In this document: positions 7,972-17,398 of the stretch, piece after piece | Position numbering within the stretch: the stretch's first letter is position 1 | Layout: the number at the start of each line of letters is the position of its first letter | Assembly (NCBI GenBank): GCA_910584685.1 | Contig: CAJUAO010000018.1 | Location: forward strand, 1-62,636 | Source of the DNA: an uncultured Lachnospiraceae bacterium | GTDB taxonomy: Bacteria > Bacillota > Clostridia > Lachnospirales > Lachnospiraceae | DNA: 62,636 bases | Direction of reading: 5' to 3' | Made by a program: the position numbers and the translations under genes | The notes under the pieces: model-generated | The model's database searches: none | Seen by the model: only the letters and a program-made list of their open reading frames with translations | Told to the model about the DNA's origin: nothing

Positions 7972-8660
7972 AGCAAATAATAACAGGCTCCGCTTTTTTT
8001 GGAGTGTTCATAAGTATATTAGGCTATGAGGTTGGATTGCTTATTAAGAAAAAGCTTAAGCATCCTGTTTTTAATCCACTGCTTATAGCCATTATTTTTG
8101 TTATTGGTGCGTTGGTTATTTTAGGCATAGATTATGACAGCTACAATGAGGGAGCAAAATATATAAGCTATCTGCTGACTCCCGCTACGGTTTGTCTGGC
8201 GGTACCCTTATATGAACAGCTTAATCTTCTTAAGAAGAACTGGAAAGCCATAATTATAGGTATATTATCAGGAGTAATTACATCTCTTGCAAGTGTATTT
8301 TTGCTTGCCCTTGCGTTTGGACTTACCCATGAGGAATATGTTACCCTTCTTCCAAAGTCCATTACCACTGCCATTGGCATGGAGCTGTCAGGAGAAATGG
8401 GAGGTATAGTGACAATATCCGTGGCGGTTATAGTGGTTACGGGCATATTTGGCAACGTTATGGCAGAGATTGTATGTAAGCTTTTTAGAATAAACGAGCC
8501 TGTGGCTAAGGGCATTGCCATAGGAACTTCTTCCCATGCCGTAGGGACTGCAAAGGCCATGGAGATGGGACAGGAGGAAGGAGCAATGAGCAGTCTTGCT
8601 ATTGCGGTAGCAGGAATATTGACGGCGGTTTTAATTTCCGTTTTTGCACAATTTATATAG
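7968..8660 (+). CDS. lrgB: LrgB-family membrane protein
   Basis: This 230-residue protein starts at a GTG that overlaps the lrgA stop. It has several hydrophobic helices and the LrgB landmarks LLTPATVCLAVPLYEQ, LLPKSITTAIGMELS and GIGTSSHAVGTA-like GIAIGTSSHAVGTAKAMEMG in the C-terminal half. LrgB works with LrgA as a two-part membrane system related to YohJK/PlsE-type transporters. Only 41 bases separate it from pilB, so read-through into the pilus genes is possible. Confidence 0.85.
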   Translation: MKQIITGSAFFGVFISILGYEVGLLIKKKLKHPVFNPLLIAIIFVIGALVILGIDYDSYNEGAKYISYLLTPATVCLAVPLYEQLNLLKKNWKAIIIGILSGVITSLASVFLLALAFGLTHEEYVTLLPKSITTAIGMELSGEMGGIVTISVAVIVVTGIFGNVMAEIVCKLFRINEPVAKGIAIGTSSHAVGTAKAMEMGQEEGAMSSLAIAVAGILTAVLISVFAQFI

Positions 8661-8701
8661 AACAGTAGTTAATAATAACACAGAAGGTAGAGGAAAAGCT
8701 T

Positions 8702-10408
8702 ATGCCTTATATGAGAAAAAGAGAAAGACTGGGAGACGTCCTTTTAGGAAGAAATATTATTACCCAGGAGCAGCTTCAGACAGCTCTTGCGGCGCAGAAG
8801 GAAAAGGGACTGATGCTGGGAGAAATGCTGGTAGAGTTGGGATATGTGACACAGGACAGATTAAACAATGTTCTCTGCGAGCATTTACATATAGAATTTG
8901 TAAACCTTAGGGCGGCAGATATTGACGACAGCGTTGTGGATATGCTTGACGAGGCTATTATGAGAAAATATACCCTCGTTCCTTACGCTTACGCTGACGG
9001 AAGCATAAACACCGTAAAGGTAGCCATGGCAGACCCTATGAATATATTTGCCATAGACGACGTAAATATGGTTATGGGCATGCAGGTGGAGACATATCTT
9101 GCAGACTCAAGCGACATACATGCATTTCTGGATAAAAAGTTCGGAAAACAGCAGGCTCAGAATATTGTAGAAATGTACAAAAAGGAGCAGAGCGCCTTAG
9201 AGGAGGAAGTTGAGGAGGAAAAGGCAAGAAAGGAAGAAATTGAGAACGCGCCTATCGTTCAGCTTGTAAACAGCATTATTGAGCAGGCCGTAAGGCAGAG
9301 AGCCAGCGATATACATATAGAGCCATTTGAAAATATAGTAAGAATAAGATACCGTGTCGACGGAAGTCTTATTGAGTCCATAACGTACGACAAAACGCTT
9401 TTTCAGGCAATTATAGCCAGGCTTAAGATTATGTCAGGAATGGACATTTCAGAAAAGAGAAAGCCTCAGGACGGACGTATTACTCTTGTGGTAGACAGGA
9501 GAGAGTATGACATAAGAGTTTCAAATCTTCCTACGGTATACGGTGAAAAGGTGGTTATGAGACTTGCCTCAAAGGAGGGCTTTAAAAAGGATATAAGCGA
9601 GCTTGGCATGTCGCCGGGTGATATGGAAAGATTTAAAAATATTCTTAAAAACCCTCATGGCATTATACTTGTAACGGGACCTACGGGAAGCGGTAAATCC
9701 ACCACCCTTTATACGGCTCTTAGCGCATTAAATACGGAGGATGTAAATATTATTACTGTAGAAGACCCGGTGGAGGCCAATATAGACGGTATAAACCAGG
9801 TGCAGACAAACGCCAAGGCGCAGCTTACCTTTGCTTCGGCCTTAAGGTCAATACTTCGTCAGGACCCTGATATTATAATGATAGGCGAGATAAGAGACTC
9901 GGAAACGGCGGAAATAGCGGTAAGAGCTTCCATAACAGGACATTTGGTGGTAAGCACCCTTCACACAAACAGTACCTCAAGCTCGGTATCACGTCTTGTA
10001 GACATGGGAATAGAGCCATATCTTCTTTCAGATTCTCTTGTAGGGGTTATTGCCCAAAGGCTTGTAAAAAGACTTTGCACATGTAAAAGACAGGATTATG
10101 CAACCGAGGAGGAGAAGAAGCTTTTAGAGGTGCCGGCCGAAAAGCAGCAGATAGTATACAGGCCTGCAGGCTGTAAGCTGTGTAATAATACAGGATATTT
10201 CGGGCGAATTGGTATATATGAGATTATGCAGATTTCACCTGCCCTAAAGCGTATTATTTCAAAAAACGGAGATGCGTCAGAAATAAAGGACGTAGCCGTG
10301 GGGGAAGGAATGCATACCCTTAAAAGCTCAGCAGCCCAGTGTGTGCTTGCAGGAACTACATCTATGGACGAGATGATAAAAATAAGCTATGAGGTTGACG
10401 AGGGCTAG
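8702..10408 (+). CDS. pilB: Type IV pilus assembly ATPase PilB
   Basis: This 568-residue protein is the extension motor that drives pilin polymerisation on the inner face of the membrane. The N-terminal MshEN/T2SSE_N domain covers about residues 1-150. The ATPase core has Walker A GPTGSGKST (326-334), an acidic Asp box, and a Walker B region around RQDPDIIMIGEIRD. A tetracysteine zinc site is formed by CTC and CKLCNNTGYFGR, which is typical of PilB/GspE and absent in PilT. It opens the pilus locus with no clear promoter of its own. Confidence 0.93.
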   Translation: MPYMRKRERLGDVLLGRNIITQEQLQTALAAQKEKGLMLGEMLVELGYVTQDRLNNVLCEHLHIEFVNLRAADIDDSVVDMLDEAIMRKYTLVPYAYADGSINTVKVAMADPMNIFAIDDVNMVMGMQVETYLADSSDIHAFLDKKFGKQQAQNIVEMYKKEQSALEEEVEEEKARKEEIENAPIVQLVNSIIEQAVRQRASDIHIEPFENIVRIRYRVDGSLIESITYDKTLFQAIIARLKIMSGMDISEKRKPQDGRITLVVDRREYDIRVSNLPTVYGEKVVMRLASKEGFKKDISELGMSPGDMERFKNILKNPHGIILVTGPTGSGKSTTLYTALSALNTEDVNIITVEDPVEANIDGINQVQTNAKAQLTFASALRSILRQDPDIIMIGEIRDSETAEIAVRASITGHLVVSTLHTNSTSSSVSRLVDMGIEPYLLSDSLVGVIAQRLVKRLCTCKRQDYATEEEKKLLEVPAEKQQIVYRPAGCKLCNNTGYFGRIGIYEIMQISPALKRIISKNGDASEIKDVAVGEGMHTLKSSAAQCVLAGTTSMDEMIKISYEVDEG

Positions 10409-10449
10409 AAGCCGGATATCATTTTTGCTAGGAAAGGATTAAAACATAT

Positions 10450-11511
10450 ATGGTAACAGTTAATGAGCTGCTGAATGTGGCAAGGGACAAAAAGGCGTCA
10501 GACCTTCATCTTACGGTGGGACTTCCGCCAAAGATGAGAATAGACGGCGAGCTTATAAATATGAACTATCCGAAGCTGATGCCGCCGGACATAGAGAGTA
10601 TAGCGTTAGGCTTGATGAATGAAAAACAGAAGGATATATTTGCAAAGGACGGAGAGCTTGATTTTGCCTTTTCGATTCCGCAGGTAGGACGTTTCAGGAC
10701 AAACGTATTCAGGCAGCGTGGCTCGGTAGCCTTGTGTATGAGACTTGTGGGAACGGTTGTTCCTGAGCCGGAGACTCTCGGAGTGCCTCCGTCAGTGGTG
10801 GAGCTGTACAAAAAAAAGAGGGGGCTTGTGCTTGTCACCGGACCTACGGGAAGCGGTAAGTCAACTACCTTGGCTTCCCTTATAAGCAAGATTAACCATA
10901 ATCTTAACGCTCACGTAATTACATTGGAGGACCCTATTGAGTATCTTCATTCCCATGATAAGTCAATGATAAACCAAAGGGAGATAGGTCTTGATACAAA
11001 CGCCTATGATAAGGCCTTAAGGGCCGCCCTCAGAGAGGACCCTGACGTTATACTTGTAGGCGAGATGAGAGATTTGGAAACTATAGCAACAGCTATTACA
11101 GCGGCAGAGACGGGACATTTGGTTTTTTCAACCCTCCACACCATAGGAGCGGCGGCTACAATAGACCGTATTATAGATGTATTTCCTCCCCACCAGCAGC
11201 AGCAGATACGTATACAGCTTGCCATGGTGTTAGAGGCCGTTATATCACAGCAGCTTATACCTTCAACAGACAAGCAGGGAAGAGTTGCAGCCTTTGAGGT
11301 TATGCACGGAACGGTGCCTATACATAATCTTATAAGAGAGGGAAAGGCGTATCAGATAGCGTCTGTTATACAGACAAGCCGCAAGGAAGGCATGAGGACA
11401 ATGGATGACGCCCTTATTGATTTATATATGCAGGGAAAAATAAGTCCTGAGAACGCAATTAATTATGCACAGGATTTGGCGTATGTAGAAAAGAGAGTAA
11501 GTCTTTTTTAA
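10450..11511 (+). CDS. pilT: Type IV pilus retraction ATPase PilT
   Basis: This 353-residue protein has the standard length of PilT and its opening, ASDLHLTVGLPPKMRIDG. Walker A GPTGSGKST starts at residue 131. Further motifs are EDPIEYLH, REDPDVILVGEMRD and the retraction-ATPase box AAETGHLVFSTLHT. It powers pilus disassembly, so the cell can probably twitch or take up DNA. It lies between pilB and pilC, with an AGGAAAGG site rather far (about 14 bases) from the ATG. Confidence 0.93.
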   Translation: MVTVNELLNVARDKKASDLHLTVGLPPKMRIDGELINMNYPKLMPPDIESIALGLMNEKQKDIFAKDGELDFAFSIPQVGRFRTNVFRQRGSVALCMRLVGTVVPEPETLGVPPSVVELYKKKRGLVLVTGPTGSGKSTTLASLISKINHNLNAHVITLEDPIEYLHSHDKSMINQREIGLDTNAYDKALRAALREDPDVILVGEMRDLETIATAITAAETGHLVFSTLHTIGAAATIDRIIDVFPPHQQQQIRIQLAMVLEAVISQQLIPSTDKQGRVAAFEVMHGTVPIHNLIREGKAYQIASVIQTSRKEGMRTMDDALIDLYMQGKISPENAINYAQDLAYVEKRVSLF

Positions 11512-11557
11512 TATTTTACAGGTTTAGTATCTTTTAGTAAGAAAGGAAACTATAGCT

Positions 11558-12778
11558 ATGCAGACATTTTCTTATAAGGCAATAGGAGCCGACGGAAAAG
11601 AAAAAAAAGGAAGTATAGAAGCGGAAAGCAGGCAGGAGGCAGTAAAGAAGCTTAAGGATGACAGCATGCTGCCGGTAAGCGTGGAGGAGCAGTCTCTTTT
11701 AGACAAGGATATAAGCTTTTCCTTTGGGGGAAAGAGAAAGAAGAAGGTTACCCCAAGAGACATGAGTGTGTTCTGCAGGCAGTTTTCAAGTATTCTTAAA
11801 GCCGGAGTAAGCGTTGTAAAGGCATTGGAAATGCTTGGGGCACAGACAGAGAATAAAAATCTTAAGGCGGCTGTTATAGATGTTCAAAGCAGCGTGGAGA
11901 AGGGCTCCACCCTGTCGGATGCCATGAGACTGAAAAAGGACGTTTTTCCTGATTTGCTTATAAGCATGGTGTCGGCGGGCGAGGCATCAGGAAGCCTTGA
12001 ACTTGCCATAGAGCGTATGGCGGTGCAGTTTGAGAAGGACGCCAAGATAAAATCCATGGTAAAAAAGGCAATGACATATCCTATGGTACTTCTTGTAGTA
12101 GCCGTAGGCGTTATGATACTTATGATTACATATGTTATTCCACAGTTTGAGGATATGTTCAACTCCATCGATTCGGAGCTGCCTGTATATACAAAGGCGG
12201 TGCTTTGGCTGGGAGACTTTATAACAAGTAAATGGTGGCTGATTATTATAATTATTGTCGGCATAGTATTTGCCTATAAAGCATATAAAGGTACAGACGG
12301 AGGAAGGCATACGATAGATAAGTTTAAGCTTAAAATACCCGTATTCGGTATGCTTGCCACAAAGACAGCCTGCGCAAGATTTTCAAGAACACTCAGCACA
12401 CTTCTTAAATCAGGCATGTCTATGATGGACGCCTTGGACATAGTGGCGGACACTATGGACAACGTCTTGTTTAAGGATGCGCTGGTAAAGGCCAGAAGCG
12501 GCGTTGCCCTTGGCTTTGAGCTGTCGCAGCAGCTTGAGGCAACGGGACTTTTTCCTCCCATGGTAGTCCATATGACAAGCATAGGTGAGGAAACGGGAAA
12601 TATGGAGGAAATGCTTACAAATATAGCAAATTATTATGATGAAGAGGTAGAGATGGCTACCCAGCAGGTTACAGCCCTTATGGAGCCTATTATTATCGTT
12701 GTTATGGCGGTTATGGTTGCGGTGCTTGTACTTTGTATCTATGGACCTATGGCTCAGCTTTATGATGACCTTGGTTAA
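11558..12778 (+). CDS. pilC: Type IV pilus inner-membrane platform protein PilC
   Basis: This 406-residue protein has two GspF/PilC domains, about 70-190 and 275-395, each preceded or followed by membrane helices. Landmarks are FCRQFSSILKAGV in the first domain and FSRTLSTLLKSGMSMMDAL in the second. PilC couples the cytoplasmic ATPases to the growing pilus. It directly follows pilT and is 104 bases upstream of the major pilin. Confidence 0.93.
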   Translation: MQTFSYKAIGADGKEKKGSIEAESRQEAVKKLKDDSMLPVSVEEQSLLDKDISFSFGGKRKKKVTPRDMSVFCRQFSSILKAGVSVVKALEMLGAQTENKNLKAAVIDVQSSVEKGSTLSDAMRLKKDVFPDLLISMVSAGEASGSLELAIERMAVQFEKDAKIKSMVKKAMTYPMVLLVVAVGVMILMITYVIPQFEDMFNSIDSELPVYTKAVLWLGDFITSKWWLIIIIIVGIVFAYKAYKGTDGGRHTIDKFKLKIPVFGMLATKTACARFSRTLSTLLKSGMSMMDALDIVADTMDNVLFKDALVKARSGVALGFELSQQLEATGLFPPMVVHMTSIGEETGNMEEMLTNIANYYDEEVEMATQQVTALMEPIIIVVMAVMVAVLVLCIYGPMAQLYDDLG

Positions 12779-12796
12779 AATATAAAAAATTAAGTT

Positions 12797-12832
12797 GGTA
12801 TAAATGCCTTGTTTATACCCGGGGCAAGGCGT
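12797..12832 (+). promoter_or_regulatory. Alternative hairpin or pseudoknot ahead of the pilin gene
   Basis: GGTATAAA (12797-12804) pairs with TTTATACC (12812-12819). The 7-base loop contains GCCTTG (12806-12811), which is exactly complementary to CAAGGC (12825-12830). The two helices either form a compact pseudoknot or exclude each other. No long T-run follows, so a plain terminator is unlikely. It sits 51 bases before the pilin start and could be a regulatory or mRNA-processing structure. Confidence 0.5.
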
Positions 12833-12882
12833 TATATATACATAAATATGTAACTATAAACAGTAATAAAAGGAGAACGAAA

Positions 12883-13359
12883 ATGAAAGAACAGAAAAGA
12901 TTAGGTAACAAAGGTTTCTCTCTTGTAGAGTTAATCGTAGTAATCGCTATTATGGCAATTCTTGTAGCAGTACTTGCTCCTACACTTTTAAGCAAGATTG
13001 AGGATTCAAGAGAAGGTACAGACCTTCAGGCTCTTGGTGAGATAAACACAGCAATTAAGGAAGCTATTTTATCAAGTGAAACAGCTAATGATGAAATGCC
13101 GGATGGTACATATACTGTAGCATTAGACGCTGATGGAAAGCCTACAATTAGTGGAGCTAACCTTAAGAATAATGGAGCAAAAGTTAACGCAGAATTACAA
13201 AGAACTATTCCGGAAGCAAAATTTAAATCAAAACTGGCCAAGGATTCTGCAAATAAAATACAGGTTACGGTAGAAAAAGGAATAGTTAAAACAGCACTTG
13301 TAAAGAGTGATGGTACTGTAGTTGAAATGTCAAATGGCGAAAAATTTGAGGTTAAGTAA
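12883..13359 (+). CDS. Major type IV pilin
   Basis: This 158-residue prepilin has a short leader ending KG (Gly11), cleavage before Phe12, then FSLVELIVVIAIMAILVAVL with Glu at mature position 5. The C-terminal part is a small globular domain with no paired cysteines, as in many Gram-positive pilins. It has the best start region of the cluster (AAAGGAG, 6-base spacing) and more even codon use than the surrounding genes, both fitting high expression. A structured spacer follows it, so its transcript may be set apart from the downstream genes. Confidence 0.92.
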   Translation: MKEQKRLGNKGFSLVELIVVIAIMAILVAVLAPTLLSKIEDSREGTDLQALGEINTAIKEAILSSETANDEMPDGTYTVALDADGKPTISGANLKNNGAKVNAELQRTIPEAKFKSKLAKDSANKIQVTVEKGIVKTALVKSDGTVVEMSNGEKFEVK

Positions 13360-13400
13360 TTAACTGCAAATGCAAAAAAATCAAAAACCGGGGGAATTTT

Positions 13401-13456
13401 CTTTTATCCATTCCTTGCGACGGAAGGCGTTAAGCTTTCCGCTGCAGGGATAAAAG
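13401..13456 (+). promoter_or_regulatory. Stable stem-loop after the pilin gene
   Basis: CTTTTATCC (13401-13409) pairs with GGATAAAAG (13448-13456). Inside it a second helix pairs GCG-CGGAAGG with CTTTCCG-TGC. There is no T-run after it, so it looks like a 3' stabiliser or processing structure more than a terminator. The pilin-pilD gap (13360-13711) also contains a G-poor stretch from about 13556 to 13710. Confidence 0.45.
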
Positions 13457-13711
13457 AGTTTATAGGGGAAGCACAAGCCGGGTAGTGTTTTCGCTAAGTT
13501 GTCAAACGCTGACACAGCAAACGTTAGAATTTACTAAAAATGCTTACATAGGTACGGACATAAAATAATACTATAAACACAGACAAGACTTATTACATTA
13601 AATAAACAGCATAAACGCAAACAGCATAAATACAAAACATAAAATATAAAACAACCTGAACATATTATTACAAAACTAATCATAACCACATCATAAGGAA
13701 CAGACACACAT

Positions 13712-14485
13712 ATGAACATATCAGCAGCAGAGGTTGCGGTATACATACTGGTTTTCATATACGGCATTGTCCTTGGAAGCTTCTTAAATGTATTAATATA
13801 CCGCATACCAAACAAGGAAAACTTTACAACAGAGCGTTCCCACTGTATGACCTGCGGAACGAAAATAAAGTGGTACGACCTTATACCGGTATTCAGCTAT
13901 ATATTTCTCAGGGGCAAATGCCGGAGCTGTAAGTCGAAAATATCAGTTCAGTATCCCATAGTAGAGGGCTTAAACGGATTACTGTATGTAATTATATTTA
14001 TTGTAAGGGGCATAACCCTTGACAGTGTGCTTATAGCCTTTGTAACCTCAATATTTATAGTTATTTCGGTTATAGACTGGAGAACATATGAGATACCCTT
14101 TGGGCTGAATATAGCCATATTTGTACTGGCAGTAATAAGAATAGGAATAAAGCCTGAGGGATGGATTGGGCATCTTATAGGCTTTGTGGCAGTAAGCGGA
14201 TTTATGCTTATATGCCTTATAATAGGAAGAATGATAAAGGGAGTGGATGCCTTCGGCGGCGGCGATATAAAGCTGATGGCGGCGGCAGGCTTATTTGCAG
14301 GATGGAAATGCGTAATACTTGCATTTCTCATAGGCTGTGTACTTGGGGCAGTTATCCACAGTATAAGAATGAAATTAACCGATGCGGACAGGGTGCTTGC
14401 ATTTGGCCCTTATCTGTGCGTCGGATTATTTATAAGCATATTATTTGGAAATAATATTATAGACTGGTATCTTGGAATGCTTTAA
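13712..14485 (+). CDS. pilD: Prepilin peptidase / N-methyltransferase
   Basis: This 257-residue polytopic membrane protein cleaves the pilin leader and methylates the new N-terminus. It has two CxxC pairs in the N-terminal cytoplasmic loop (CMTC and CRSC), as in bifunctional PilD/GspO. The catalytic aspartates are Asp122 in VIDWRTYEIP and Asp185 in FGGGDIKLM. The start follows a weak AAGGAAC site. All the prepilin-like proteins in this locus are expected substrates. Confidence 0.92.
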   Translation: MNISAAEVAVYILVFIYGIVLGSFLNVLIYRIPNKENFTTERSHCMTCGTKIKWYDLIPVFSYIFLRGKCRSCKSKISVQYPIVEGLNGLLYVIIFIVRGITLDSVLIAFVTSIFIVISVIDWRTYEIPFGLNIAIFVLAVIRIGIKPEGWIGHLIGFVAVSGFMLICLIIGRMIKGVDAFGGGDIKLMAAAGLFAGWKCVILAFLIGCVLGAVIHSIRMKLTDADRVLAFGPYLCVGLFISILFGNNIIDWYLGML

Positions 14486-14507
14486 GATGTCAGAATGGAG
14501 GAGAAGC

Positions 14508-16217
14508 ATGACAATTAAAAACAAGAAAAAACTCCTAAGTATAGTCATAAAGGGTGAGCATATAAAAATATGTGTTGTTTCCAAAAACGGAAAAAACCTT
14601 AAGGTACACTCGGCATTGACAGCAGATACACCAAAGGGAGCAGTATCAGACGGACTTATTGAGGATGCAGAGTCCTTGGAAAAGACATTAAGGAAGGTTT
14701 TGACTACAAACAGCATTTCCGTAAAGGATGTTATCTTTTCCATAGTTTCAGGAAAAATAGCAACAAAAGAGGTTATTATACCTGATGTAAAGGATAATAA
14801 GATTGGCGACATAGTGGCGGCAAATGCGTCGGAATACTTTCCCGTAGAAATAGACGAGTATATTATTAAGCATGCCGTACTTGAGAGGTTTACGGAGGAA
14901 GAGGTTGGAAAGATAAGGCTTCAGATTGTGGCGGCGCCAAAGAAAATGGTGGAATCCTACTATGCCCTTGCAAAGAGGCTTGAACTTCATATAGAAACAA
15001 TAGATTACTCTGGAAACAGTATTTATCAGCTTTTAAACGAGCAGATAGGCAAGGAATACTGTACCGTTATAGATATAGAGGGAGAGGGCACCGTAGTAAG
15101 CATATTTGAAAGCAACGTGCTTAAAATGCAGAGAACAATACCTTACGGAAGAACTATTCTTATAGAGACGGTCAAGGAAAAATACAGTCTTGCAACAGAG
15201 GAGGACGTAAGAAAGAAGCTTTATGAGGATAAGATATTAAACATTTCGCTTGATACGGACGAGGTGACAGGCAGTCTTTCATATCTTGTGAACGGCATAA
15301 AGAGAGTAACGGATTATTATATTTCAAGAAATGGAGGAAAGCCTTTTGAAAAGGCGTACGTTCTTGGAGATGCAGTTACCATACCGGGGCTTTTGACTCT
15401 TCTTTCCAATGAGATGGGGACAGAGCTTACTCCTCTAATTCATTTTACAAATGTAACCTGTGACAAGGGAGTATCTGCCACAGAGAGAAATATAACGGAA
15501 TATACCTCCTCAATCGGCGCCCTGTTAGCGCCTATTGACATTATTTCAATTCAGCAGGCAGAGGTTGATAATAAGGACAGCAGCATGAGAACTATGGTTA
15601 TGGTGCTAATACTTGCTATTGTAGCGGCTGCAGCATTAGTAGCCATGCCTCTTATTGATGTGTTATCCTATAAGGATAAAATGAAAAATACACAGAAAAA
15701 TATTGACAGGCTTATATATGTGGAGGATATAGTAGACGACTACTATGTGGCGAAGGATAAATATTCAGACGCGCTGGCGTTCCAGATAATTACAAGCAAC
15801 AGCAACGATTATCTTCATATATTTTTACAGGAGCTTGAGAAGAAGATGCCTTCTGACATAGCCTTCGGAGGCATGAGCGTTTCGTCAGGCTCGGTAACAG
15901 TGTCAGGAACGGCTGCAAGCAAAAGCTCAATGGCAAAGCTTATACAGGAGCTTAACTCTATAGAATCCGTGGCAAATGTGTTTATAAGCAATGAAACAGA
16001 GGTTATGGACAACACGGGAGCAATTACCGTATCATTTTCACTCACATGTACCTTTAGCGCAATGCCAAACACAAAGGCTGACGGTGAAAAAGAAACGACA
16101 GGTGAAAATGAAACAAAAGGAGAAAGTGAAGGCGAAACCCCTGCAAATACAGAAGGCGGCGCAGGGGCAGGGGCAGGAGATGCAGGCAGCAACACGGCTG
16201 GAACTGAAAATCAGTAA
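14508..16217 (+). CDS. pilM: PilM-PilN fusion protein
   Basis: This 569-residue protein joins two assembly parts. Residues 1 to about 350 form an actin-like PilM domain (LSIVIKGEHIKICVV, VIDIEGEGTVVSIF, YVLGDAVTIPGL). Residues about 365-390 form one membrane helix, followed by a PilN-like periplasmic-type domain and an acidic Gly/Glu-rich tail. In Gram-negatives PilM and PilN are separate and bind through the PilN N-terminus, so fusion fits their known contact. The ATG at 14508 is used because GGAGGAG lies just upstream. Confidence 0.85.
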   Translation: MTIKNKKKLLSIVIKGEHIKICVVSKNGKNLKVHSALTADTPKGAVSDGLIEDAESLEKTLRKVLTTNSISVKDVIFSIVSGKIATKEVIIPDVKDNKIGDIVAANASEYFPVEIDEYIIKHAVLERFTEEEVGKIRLQIVAAPKKMVESYYALAKRLELHIETIDYSGNSIYQLLNEQIGKEYCTVIDIEGEGTVVSIFESNVLKMQRTIPYGRTILIETVKEKYSLATEEDVRKKLYEDKILNISLDTDEVTGSLSYLVNGIKRVTDYYISRNGGKPFEKAYVLGDAVTIPGLLTLLSNEMGTELTPLIHFTNVTCDKGVSATERNITEYTSSIGALLAPIDIISIQQAEVDNKDSSMRTMVMVLILAIVAAAALVAMPLIDVLSYKDKMKNTQKNIDRLIYVEDIVDDYYVAKDKYSDALAFQIITSNSNDYLHIFLQELEKKMPSDIAFGGMSVSSGSVTVSGTAASKSSMAKLIQELNSIESVANVFISNETEVMDNTGAITVSFSLTCTFSAMPNTKADGEKETTGENETKGESEGETPANTEGGAGAGAGDAGSNTAGTENQ

Positions 16218-16232
16218 TAGGAGGACAGAAGG

Positions 16233-17360
16233 ATGGCAAAATCTAAAAAGATTAATATGGAAATATCTGAGAGAGACAAAAAGCTTTTGCTTGTTTTACT
16301 GTCGCTTCTTATAGTTGGAGCAGCATATATGCTGGGATATCGGCAGCTTTCGGAGAAATCGGACGAGTATAAGAAGGAATACAGCGCTATGAAGGTAAAG
16401 GAAGCCGATTTAAAAGAAAAGCAGGAAAACATAGACGAGTATGAAAAAAATATAATAGCCTTTGAAAATGCATTTAACAGCGTTATTTCACAGTACGGAA
16501 GCGGAGTGACTCAGACTTTTCAGATTGACTTTTTAAACAGGCTGGAAAGAGCAACAAATGTATGGGTAAAAAGCGTAAACTTCCAGGCGGCGGCGCAGGT
16601 ATATACCTTTGGCAACATACAGACTACAAATCCCGCAGGCAGCGGAAACGCCTACAGCACTGATTTGGCAGGCTACAGAAACAGCTTTACCGTGGCGTAT
16701 GAGGGACAGTATGAGGACTGGAAAAACTTTATAGAATATCTTAACACATACTTTAGCAAAAATGTAATTGAGAATATATCAATGTCATATAGTGATATAA
16801 CAGGAGAAGTATCCGGTACCATGACCTTTAACGTATACAGTATAGTAGGAAGCAGCAATACATACGTGGAGCCGGATTTTGACGTAGAGACAGGCTCAGA
16901 CAACATATTTATGTCTGAAATACTGGGAGCGGTAAATATTCCTGACAGTACGGGAGATTTTATCTTAAGCAATTATGATTATTATATGTCCGTAAATCAG
17001 ATGACGGCAGGAATAGACGCCTGCACAATAGGCAGGAGAGCTGATGTTACGGGAGAAAGCGTGCTTACGGGAAATGAAAATGAATCTATGGAGGCAAGCC
17101 TTAAGCTTGAGGGAAGCGAAGGAAACTATACCGTAACCTATACGCTTCTGGACAATGAGTATAAGGAGAAATGCACCCCGGGAAATTCCTTTGAGCTTCT
17201 TATTTTAAGCTCGGGAAGAACATCAGAGGAGGATAAGACAGGCGTAGTTCTTTCCATAGAAAATAAATCAGACATACCTGTAAACATTAAGGTGTTTGGT
17301 GACGATGAAGAAGCAAGGGTAAGATTTAAGCAGAGTACAGGAGATATAGTTATTTACTAA
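16233..17360 (+). CDS. PilO-like pilus assembly protein
   Basis: This 375-residue protein has one N-terminal membrane helix (about residues 19-37), then a coiled coil (SEKSDEYKKEYSAMKVKEA) and a mixed alpha/beta domain containing a FNRLE-like segment FLNRLERATNVWV and FTVAYEGQYEDWKNFIEYL. Position after the PilM-PilN gene and this layout fit PilO, which partners PilN. It is longer than usual PilO (about 200 residues), with an added C-terminal domain of unknown role. Confidence 0.7.
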   Translation: MAKSKKINMEISERDKKLLLVLLSLLIVGAAYMLGYRQLSEKSDEYKKEYSAMKVKEADLKEKQENIDEYEKNIIAFENAFNSVISQYGSGVTQTFQIDFLNRLERATNVWVKSVNFQAAAQVYTFGNIQTTNPAGSGNAYSTDLAGYRNSFTVAYEGQYEDWKNFIEYLNTYFSKNVIENISMSYSDITGEVSGTMTFNVYSIVGSSNTYVEPDFDVETGSDNIFMSEILGAVNIPDSTGDFILSNYDYYMSVNQMTAGIDACTIGRRADVTGESVLTGNENESMEASLKLEGSEGNYTVTYTLLDNEYKEKCTPGNSFELLILSSGRTSEEDKTGVVLSIENKSDIPVNIKVFGDDEEARVRFKQSTGDIVIY

Positions 17361-17398
17361 AAGCGTTGCAGTAAGCATCAGCAGAAGGGAAGTGGAAC

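Noticed and set aside
12779..12882. Cyclic-di-GMP riboswitch ahead of the pilin gene
   Set aside because: Neither the class I (GEMM) nor the class II conserved positions can be found; only the short pseudoknot-like element is present.
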